Below, piece after piece: positions 56,123-64,000 of a stretch of 64,000 bases of DNA; the stretch's first letter is position 1; each line of letters starts with the position of its first letter. A program made the translations under genes and the position numbers. A model generated the notes under the pieces. It was not told the DNA's origin, made no database searches, and saw only the letters and a program-made list of their open reading frames with translations. Source of the DNA: Perkinsus olseni (lineage: Eukaryota; Perkinsozoa; Perkinsida); NCBI GenBank assembly GCA_013115125.1, contig JABANN010000023.1, positions 58,550 to 122,549 on the forward strand, read 5' to 3'.

Positions 56123-58615
56123 TCAGGTGAAGACTTTGAGTCGCTCCTTAATGTGATCTCTACAGAGGGGACACTCCGAGCCGAGCCTCTCGCTACATCG
56201 GGTGCAGACACACATGTGGCGACACGGCATGAGCACAACGGTACCTAATTGAGGGGAAAATGGCGGCTGAGGTATTCTGCACGACACCTACGGAGTTCGG
56301 TCTGGCATACCACACACAGTGACTCGTCCTTGAGGCTCTTGGAGGTGTCCGGGCCTGTTGGGGAGGACACAAACTCAGTATCCACAAATGAGTGAAAAAT
56401 TCCGGAGACGAAATTCCGTGGCTCGATGGTAGATTGTGAACATGCCGCAACTATCGGTATACCCCTGATGTATAATAAAGCCATGAACGTCCGAAGGAGT
56501 ACTGAAATTGATGTCACCATAGGATTGGTATCCTGACTGACACGATACAGCAGCTACACCTTATGGTGACAATACTCAGACTAAGTGCATGTTCATGACA
56601 GCAACGAATCCATAGCGGTACCCGTCCCATGTTCTTTCTCCCGTCTGCGGGCCTCCGCTTCAGCCTCTACGGCCTGGCCTTTCAATCGCCGTACTTTGCC
56701 AGTGAGGAACTCCATTCGCTCTTCCAGACCATGCCACTCAGCTGAGCTCGTGGGGAACTCTGAACGCCAGCAACGAGCTGACGGCAGTCCGAGAGTAGCT
56801 GACAGCGTCCATCGCACCTTCAACTTCAGCGTTGTACGACAGCAAGGCGTCGTCTAGTTGATCCAGTCTCGAGACAATATCGTGGAAGGTCCGGGACTCT
56901 CCTAAACCCAGTGCTTGATAATAGGACGTTCCAGCGGCGATTGCCTACGATGCTGGGAGGGCGGCTGCTGCTGCGCGGTCTCGTCGAGCGGCTCAGTGAG
57001 TTCTCCGCTGCCCTCAACTTGCGGTGACGGCATCTCGTCAACACGACGCTCGGCAGTCGATGAGGATGACGAAGATGAGGAGCCTCCTTTCACTTCAGCC
57101 TCTTCCTCCCGAACCGGCGAGGAGCTGCTTGACGCTGCACCATGCTCTCCCTTCGATGGAGATTTCCCTTCGCCCGGATGCGCGCGAGAGGAGTTCTGCG
57201 CTCTCGCCGACCGCCTGACAACAGGCGGTAGAATGGCAGCCGTCAGCAGAGGCGAACCTACGATGTGGCGCCCATCGCTAGAGGGGTTATGCCATCATAG
57301 GCCTTCTTGTGAGGGTCCGCTTTGTACTCTAGAAGGACCCTCGCCACCGAGCGCATCTCTCCCTCCACAGCCAAGTGCAGAGGGGTGTAACTATGACGAT
57401 GTATGCGCTGAACTGCAGTGCCGCTGCCGGAGTACCCGAAGGCGTCCTGCACGTTCGGGTCAGCGCCAGCATGCAGGAGGGCCCGAGCAGTGTCAGCTGA
57501 CTTGGCAGAGAAGAGCAGAGAGCTTGGCCTGGCATCACCACTCATCCTTAGAAACGGGGCCAACCGCGGACGAGGCCTTTGCAAGCACCTACACTTTAGC
57601 GCCCGCCCGGATGAGCTCCTCGGCCATGTCCGCATGGTCCGCTCTAACTTGTGCTGCTAGGGGGGTTAGTCTATGACGATTGAGACCTTCCAAATCGACG
57701 CCTAGGGCAGAAGAGACGATGACACCCTCAAGTGGTGACGCCGCGACGTCGCAAGCCGGCTCCTGTCACCAACTCCCGGACGAGTTCAAGGAGATTCGGA
57801 AGTTCCGAATCGGAGCCCCGCGGTTGCCGCCATTCGAGCAGATCCCCGTTGACGACACCACACCGTTGCGGCACCCACCTGGGTAGTCCAAGAGGAGGGC
57901 TAATGCGTAGGAGTTGTTGCAAACGTGAAGGACCTGTGGACCACCGGAGTAAAGAAAGAAGTTGGCCGCTACCCGCTTCCTACACTATTCCTGAGCTGGC
58001 ACTTGGCAGCCAGCAGCATCCTCACGATGGTCGCAGCAACCTTCCCGCTCTCGGGATTCATGACCTGACGGGGCATCCAAGACTGCTTGCCTCTGCTGTT
58101 CGGATGGGCTTACGGCGTAGTGTAAGGCATTAAAGCCCGTAGTCGAGTCAGCGTATTTAACAGCAGAGGGACGCGTCTCGATGATCGCCTTCACCACTCC
58201 AGAATGGCCGTTCCTAGAACGGCATGGGCCATACTCCTGGCTGGAAGCAACCCACCACCCACCTCGCTGCTTCACAAAGCGCCAGGCCTAGGTCACTATC
58301 ACTGTAGCGGCCGGAAGCCAAGAGAAACGGATTTGCTGGTATGGACTCGGAAGAGACAGTGGTCGTGTTGTCCGAGTCCCGGAGCAGTAGCCGCACAATC
58401 TGACGATGATTCAATCGCCCGGACTACCGCTACCACCGCGTCTTTACGTCGGTCTTGCCGCCTTTGGCAGCGCTCAGTAGGGCCTGTCCGGCCACTGCAC
58501 CTCTAGAGGACGATGACGATGAATGTGACCTCTGCTTCGGTTCCAGGCCCGAACCGTGCCTGGGGTTTTGTGACGGAGTATCGCCCGTGTCATTGTCCAC
58601 TGACTGTTGCCGCAT
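56123..58615 (-). CDS. Ankyrin-repeat, coiled-coil, RING-finger protein (probable E3 ubiquitin ligase)
   Basis: ATG 58615-58613 starts MRQQSVDNDTGDTPSQNP, then AGQALLSAAKGGKTDVKTR. Ankyrin repeats follow: HRQIVRLLLRDSDN, HSGVVKAIIETRPSAVKYAD with FNALHYAVS, ADTARALLHAGADPNVQDAF, and YTPLHLAVEGEMRSVARVLL then GITPLAMGA. A long Ser/Glu-rich linker leads to FHDIVSRLDQLDDALLSYNA and the coiled coil MEFLTGKVRRLKGQAVEAEA. The end is a C3HC4 RING, SLCVVCQTEL joined by a 47-nt intron to TVVLMPCRHMCVCTRCSERL and SECPLCRDHIKERLKVFT, stop TGA 56125-56123. Such proteins bind substrates by ankyrins and recruit ubiquitin-loaded E2 by the RING. The link across 56.5-56.6 kb is inferred. Confidence 0.65.
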
Positions 58616-59475
58616 AATTCGGAGCACAAAACACAGCTTGAAGGAGTATCCCCACCCCCTCACTACCGACCTCCTCTGGGTGATTGATAGACAGGTAACG
58701 CAGGCCGACAGTACGAGGTTCACGCAGAGTAACGGTTAAGTTCAGCGGCAATGAACGCGGTGGTGGGAAACGAAGTGAAACGACAGGAAGGGCAATGTTC
58801 TCAAGGGGGGCTCGATAGCAGAAGGGCACTTTAAAAGTGAAAACCTCCAGCAGCCTGCTGGTTAGCACCGAACGACCCTGCCGTGGCGGAACCTGAGAAG
58901 GAACGGCGATATCCACAGATATTCCACCACTGGGACACAAACGATAGCAAGCGTTCCCAAAGGAACAGCGGGAATTGCTGCAAAGATCCGAAACATGGAT
59001 GGAAGATGCTCACTATGATGATACCGGATCGAATGGTTCAAGCGATCCCAGGAGGCGCAGATGAAGGGCCAGTGTATGGGATGGCTGGGGTTGGGAAGCT
59101 CACCCGCAGTAGCAAAACCGGAATTAGTGCTGTCCATATCCTCAAGGCCATCATCGTCCTCCTCTACAGGAAAGAAGCTTTCGAGAATATGTACCGCCTG
59201 ACAACAGCAGGCAGGTGGGTCGAGAATGCGCCCAGCCCACGGCTGAACTCCTCCGAACCCGTTTCAAGCGATACAGCCACTACCGTTGAGTGTCAGAATA
59301 CAACAAGGTGATACTATGTGACGTAGCAATGCGGCCAGAGTCCAGATGGCATCCGAACTCGAAGCTAGATCTCCGTGACGACTGGTATTTGCTTGGCCAG
59401 CGACGAGCCGCAAGAGTTTTTGTGGCCGCGACAACAATCAACCAACGAGAGCGTCTACCTTAGCTACTACTAAGA
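58616..59475. other. Possible exons of a minus-strand gene, unresolved
   Basis: After a CAG acceptor near 59197 the minus strand reads AVHILESFFPVEEDDDGLED ending DSTNSG near 59110, a convincing acidic exon. A hydrophobic stretch (FRIFAAIPAVPLGTLAIVCV) follows about 100 bases later in another frame. A further minus frame, 58940-58590, contains LPLNLTVTLREPRTVGLRYL. No start or stop was fixed, and no family recognised. Confidence 0.3.
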
Positions 59476-61602
59476 CTACCACCTCAGTACCTTCTCATAG
59501 ATGGCATCATTCCTATCACCCTGTAGATCCTCTATCTTTGTCATACCGTCAGCTTCCTCTATCAGATGCAGGTACCTGTGGGGAACCATCTCCTACCCAG
59601 GCTCTTGACGGACCCTCTCTTACGGATTCTCTGTGAAGTCAGGGTTCCTCTCCTGCGCCAATACTCCAACCTAAGGACAGGGACCCAAGCTACAGCGAGT
59701 CAGCCGCGCAGTCGCCTCGTACCCTGAGTATGTTGTCGATGCCTTCTAAACAGCAGCCCACTATCTTGGTGTCCGTGACGTCAAGGAGATCACACAATGG
59801 CTTGATACAGCCATTCTGGACGAGGTAATCCACTTGCTCAGGTGTACCGCCAGCAGTAGCGTTGGAGACGGCCCTGAGCTCAACAACAGCTCATCGCTCC
59901 CTGCTCGGATAAGGAGATACTTACCAGGCGGCTTCCTTCTTAACGTCGAACTCGGCGTTGGTCAGCAACTCGATCAGCTTACCGAACAACTGAATGGGCA
60001 TCCATAAACAGCCAACAGACCACAGTCCTCTTAGTACCCCCTTGTTGATGCACTCCTGGATCTGCTCCCTGTTCCCAGCTGTGATGTTGGAGATAGACCA
60101 GCAGGCTTCCTTCCGGAGATTCTGGCGACCGAGCGTATGGCGAAGCGCTACCCCCTGTGGTACAGTCCGTACCTTCTTAGGGCTGTACAAGAGAGCGTGC
60201 AGGGGTTCAAGTCCACCGCAGTTGATGACCTGTTGGGTCTGCTTGTCATCCCCAGTCACGATATTACCCACCGCTCCTGATTGGGAAACACTAGATCACT
60301 CTCCTAGGGAGAGATGGCTTCTTACTGAGGGCCGGGGTCTGCACCAAGGGGCTATCGTGTTTTAATAACTCCACCAGTCGTGGGCATGCACCAGTATCAA
60401 GCACAGCTTGGATACGCTCACTCGGACCATCGGTGACGTAAGAGAGAGCCCAGCAGGCGTCGGTGATCACCTCGACCTGACCAACATTCCAGTGACGCCA
60501 GATCGGACTGTGATGGGTATATATTACGTCATTGCTATTTATGAGTTGGGAAAGGAGTGGTAGGGCGGGCGCTACAGCCTCGAGTGGGGGCTGGGGCTTC
60601 CCACGGCATAAGTTGGAAAGAGCCCAAGTCGCATTGCGGAAGAGAGAGAACTTGTCGGAATCATTAAACAAGTTCATCATCCCCGGCAGCACGTTGGCCT
60701 CGAGGACCTACGAACAAGGATTCCAGTGCGTCAGGATCATCACTCTATCATTACCATATCCCGCAGTCTGGGAGAGTCACCAGCGATGTTGCCAAGAGCC
60801 CAGACGGCTTGCTCACGGACTTCCGCGTCTGGGGAGCCCAACAGAGCAATGAACAATGGGATAGTGCCTGTTGTGAGATGACGTGAGGGGTGAGGAGGGG
60901 CAGGGGTGGCCTACCAGCAGCCACAACGGTCTCAGTCTGAGCTCGAGTGCCGCTAGCGATATTAGTGAGAGCCTATAGGGGTGGTAATGACTGGAAATTT
61001 TTATGATAGCGGGAGTACTACCCAGGCCGCTTCAAACTGAAGCTTCGGCCGCTGAGTGTCCTGCAGGAAAACCACCATACGGGGTACGAGCCCCGCGTCG
61101 ATCACCTGGACGACCGAGCAATGGCAAGTATCCAAGGTTGAAGCGAGTACAATGCAGAATCACTACGTATTGTATCGGAGGGTTCTTCTCTATAGAAAGT
61201 AGCCTTCTGACGTACTGAGTCGCCTTGAACTGAGTGTCAGGGTCAGCAGCATTACACCCGACCACTGCCTCCTGCAGCTCGGCAAGGTTAGGCGCACCCG
61301 AGGAGGTGGCCGACTGGCCGGAGGCTGACGGAACCACGATGTCTACCCTCCTAGTACCACTGCCACTACTACCACCAGTCAGGTCTGAGCCTTCCACGTC
61401 CATTCGACGCCTATGGGCCAGCTGTTTCTCTTTCTCAGCCTTCCGGATCTGGACTGCCTCGTCCTCTCTTCGACGTCGGGAGTCCTCGAAGTCCCCGGTC
61501 TGTCAAGAAGTGACTACTCGTCGGCCGCTACGACGATGAGCCCATCCGTACTTTCTTGTAGTTCCTCCGTCGGGCAGCTATCCGATCTTCAATATTTGAC
61601 AT
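59476..61602 (-). CDS. Importin subunit alpha (karyopherin alpha)
   Basis: ATG 61602-61600 starts [17 protein letters not shown]; a 51-nt intron joins [20 protein letters not shown]. This is the importin-beta-binding domain, rich in Arg and Lys. ARM repeats follow, including [80 protein letters not shown] and FDVKKEAAW. The conserved Trp-x3-Asn pairs that bind nuclear localisation signals are visible (WALSN, WSISN). The C-terminus gives [50 protein letters not shown], ending [12 protein letters not shown] at TAG 59478-59476. It carries NLS cargo into the nucleus with importin beta. About ten short exons. Confidence 0.9.
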
Positions 61603-61824
61603 TACTAATCGTTAAGGAACGGTAGTATTTGCTGTAGAGCTGCTATGAGAAGAGAGCTCGAAATTATTGGCGCGCGCGTTGCAAAAATCTCGTAAATCTT
61701 GCAATCTTGCATTTCCCTAGCGGGGTCAGCTCGGCGCGGAATTTGGCCCACCATCAACCTCCTCATAACACGACACGTCAGTCGTGTCCCGTTGGTACAT
61801 CCCTTGTTAACAGCGGGCATCGAA
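61603..61824. promoter_or_regulatory. Short divergent promoter region (importin alpha / zinc finger gene)
   Basis: Only 222 bp separate the two start codons. It contains a GCGCGCGC tract (about 61670-61678), the repeated AATCTTGCAA / TCTTGCATT motif at 61695-61712, and ACACGACACGTCAGTCGTGT, an inverted repeat around 61767-61787. These are candidate shared control elements. Confidence 0.4.
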
Positions 61825-62972
61825 ATGACTCTGGCGGATCCGGCCATACTGTCCTACTCCAGAGAGGTTCAGGTGAGTACTCCGGGCTCTCTCTGGGGGG
61901 CCCGTCTCGCTCGGGCCGTTGGTCGCACAGCCGCTGGTCTTAGAAGAGGCCTCTCTGCGCCTGTCTGAGCTGTTCGGTCCTAGGGACCCCTGCAGCTGTT
62001 GTGCTCTTATTTCAGCTCCCTCCTCCTCCGCCTCCCCCGCCGGGCCCTCCACCCGTGGTAGCGCCTACTGGTGTCGCCTCTCGTCCCCTACCGTCTGTTG
62101 ATTGTGGGGGCTGGAAGTGTGTCCGATGCGGGAATATCAACTACCCTCACAAGCTCTTCTGCAACATGAGGAAGTGCAATGCTCCCAAGCCTCTGGGCAA
62201 CTGGACTTGTCACGCCTGCGGTGAGGGAGGCCCAGCCCCTCTGCCGTTGGTCGCGCAGTCATCTTCTTCAGGTGTCGGCTCCGTGAAGCCATTGGCTCGA
62301 GAGTGTGACCATTGCTTGGCTGATCGTAAGACTACAAGGGACGAGGATGTCCTCCTAGAAGCTCATCGTACTGGCGCCCTGCCCTCGGCCGCTGCTAAGA
62401 AAAACTCCTTCGCGCAGGAGTTCCTCGCCGCCCCTTTCGGGTCGTGGATATGTGTCAAGTGCAACAACGTCAACTGGCCGGCTAGGACTACCTGTAACGG
62501 GCGAAACTGTCAAAAGACCAGGGACACAGCTGACATCGATTACACCAGGAACTTCAAAGCTGAGCTCGAGAAACGCGGGTTCGCGGTTGATTTGATCAAG
62601 ATGAACGCGGCTGCAGCCAACTCTCCCTCCGTCAAGGTGCCATCGAGCTCGCCTCTGCCCGGGTCCACTGTGGCTAGCGGAAACATAACGCCAGCTGACA
62701 CCACCCGTGGTGTGATTGGAGATCTATCGCAGGGCCGTGGTGCGTACGGAGGGGCTGCCAGAGGGCAGTATCCTCCGGGAGTAGGGCACTTTATGAAGGA
62801 CTTGCTGGACAGTAATGTTCCCCCTCCTCCACCTGGGCCGCCGCCGAGGATCGATCCCCCTGGCAGCTGGATCTGTCCAAGTTGTGGGAATGTTAATTGG
62901 CCCAAGAGGACCCATTGCAATAAGCATGGGTGCGGGGTAGCCAAGCCCGACCACGTTGTGGAAAGTTCGTAG
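61825..62972 (+). CDS. Protein with three RanBP2-type zinc fingers
   Basis: Exon 1 is 61825-61872 (MTLADPAILSYSREVQ, donor GTGAGT), exon 2 62016-62972 (acceptor TTTCAG), giving 334 residues, stop TAG. After a proline run come finger 1 (WKCVRCGNINYPHKLFC then NMRKC), finger 2 (WICVKCNNVNWPARTTC then NGRNC) and, near the end, finger 3 (WICPSCGNVNWPKRTHC then NKHGC). All have C-x2-C-x10-C-x4-C spacing with the N-x-N core that stacks on RNA. A CHACGEGG...CDHC segment between fingers 1 and 2 may be a degenerate finger. Related proteins bind GGU-containing single-stranded RNA and influence splicing. A skipped segment (61935-61973) could be an alternative exon. Confidence 0.8.
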
Positions 62973-64000
62973 ATGACACGTCGTGGCATCATCATGATTC
63001 TCATTTTTTTATGCTTATTAGCAATGCGATCGCTCCTGAAGTCGCTTAGAAATTTTCCGTTGTATGAAACCTTCAGTTGTGCAGCCATCGCCTTACATGA
63101 CATGGTGAGTGATTGAACCGTTGTTGGCATGGCACACCCGTAACGGGGTCAGTGAAGATGACGTTGTGAGTTGTGTTGCGAGTTAAAGGAGCCTTAGTGG
63201 CCCTAAAAGTGAGTCTTCCTTCCTTGTCTCACCGTCCACTCTTCTGCGTTTGCCCATTCTACCGGAATGGGTTTCGCTCATTTCGTCGAGCACTACCGAG
63301 GATCTGGCCGTTGCTGGTGTTCAGGAGTAGCTTAGTTCCCGCGCGGAGTATCTCCTTGAAATAACGGCCATTGAGAGCCTTGATCCTTCAATTTGTTCGT
63401 CGGCGCTTCTAGTCGCAAGGTTATGACTACCCGGCAGTGACCATCCCTGCTCTCCAGTGCATCTACATCCGCTGACATCGCCATTTCCACCAGACTTTAT
63501 TCCGTGTCGAGTTCCCAGTTGCTAAAACGTCCTCGGTCGGGAAATACTATTGAGCATTTCTCACCATCATGAATCGCAACAGCTGAGCCCCGTTATGTGG
63601 TTGTGTTGGCCAGTACATAGCCAAACCCCGAACGCCTAGGAAAGGAGACCCCTCCGTTGAATGCTCGCAGGAGAATGAAATGAAACGGCGACTGCGTAAG
63701 AGCCTCCAATTTAAACGGTGGGACATGTTCCACAAAAGTTATGTGAGCAGGACATACCACCCCGTTCCCAACTGCCTGCGAATTGAACTAAATGGAACTG
63801 TCAAAACCCTTTATTATCAGGCTGGGTGTGTAGCGAGCACCTGTAACCCATGCGGGGGCGAGATCTGAGTGAATGGCGTGTCGTGCCGAGAGTCGGTCGG
63901 AGATCAGCAGCCCATCCCAAAGGGCCACTAAGTTCTGGTGGGTAGGCGGAAGTCATCACATCCGAACATCCGAAGTCGCGGGCACTGGCTAAGGCTGGGA
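62973..64000. other. No supported gene
   Basis: Frames on both strands are short and do not look like conserved protein. A 62-codon plus frame opens at ATG 63680 but has no support. The right edge may hold part of another gene that cannot be judged. Confidence 0.4.

Noticed and set aside
1-64000. CRISPR arrays, bacterial operons, or ciliate-type genetic code
   Set aside because: There are no spaced direct repeats. Genes are spliced with GT-AG introns, and TAA, TAG and TGA each end recognisable proteins.

Overview
This is nuclear DNA of a microbial eukaryote with a compact, very intron-dense genome. Where I could follow exon joins by reading frame, introns are mostly about 37-60 nt, GT-AG with one clear GC-AG case, and many genes have 5-10 exons. 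Stops TAA, TAG and TGA all terminate recognisable proteins, so the standard code is used and ciliate-type codes are excluded. Gene content (pepsin-like protease, folate/biopterin transporter, F-box, LITAF, importin alpha, SLU7, PRPF40) and this style fit an alveolate, most likely Perkinsus or a relative. That assignment is inference, not proof. No rRNA, tRNA, CRISPR or bacterial operon is present.

Layout. 0-10.5 kb: the end of an aspartic protease (+), then minus-strand genes: a novel protein, a wolframin-like OB-fold membrane protein, a LITAF-domain protein, a weak HMG-like candidate, an F-box/leucine-rich protein, a low-complexity protein and a 413-residue membrane protein. 10.9-18.5 kb (+): SRP receptor beta, PRPF40-like (two WW plus FF domains) and kanadaptin (FHA). 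18.5-28 kb: a repeat-rich zone with a possible 1.4-kb insertion carrying an integrase-like remnant, two diverged copies of an unknown cysteine-containing gene, a folate/biopterin transporter (-), and a mosaic pseudogene joining the 3' end of the 28-34 kb gene to a PRPF40 exon. 28-34.5 kb (-): a large helical-repeat protein. 35-44.5 kb (-): a membrane/coiled-coil protein, fumarylacetoacetase, a Tctex1 dynein light chain and SLU7. 44.8-48.5 kb (+): a PP2C phosphatase and a coiled-coil protein. 48.5-51 kb: repeats, including a 231-bp element with 44-bp terminal inverted repeats, a 138-bp tandem repeat and a 57-nt palindrome. 50-54 kb (+): an unresolved gene. 54.5-56 kb (-): two paralogues separated by a 50-bp tandem array holding a 99-N gap. 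56.1-61.6 kb (-): an ankyrin/coiled-coil/RING protein, an uncertain exon cluster and importin alpha. 61.8-63 kb (+): a protein with three RanBP2-type zinc fingers.

The genes do not form one pathway. Recurrent themes are pre-mRNA processing (PRPF40, SLU7, the RanBP2-finger protein, possibly kanadaptin), protein targeting and nuclear import (SRP receptor beta, importin alpha), ubiquitin ligases (F-box, RING) and ER/endosomal membranes (wolframin-like, LITAF). Exon joins were made by eye from frame and splice motifs. Start and end coordinates are firm where stated; internal exon boundaries are approximate unless given.
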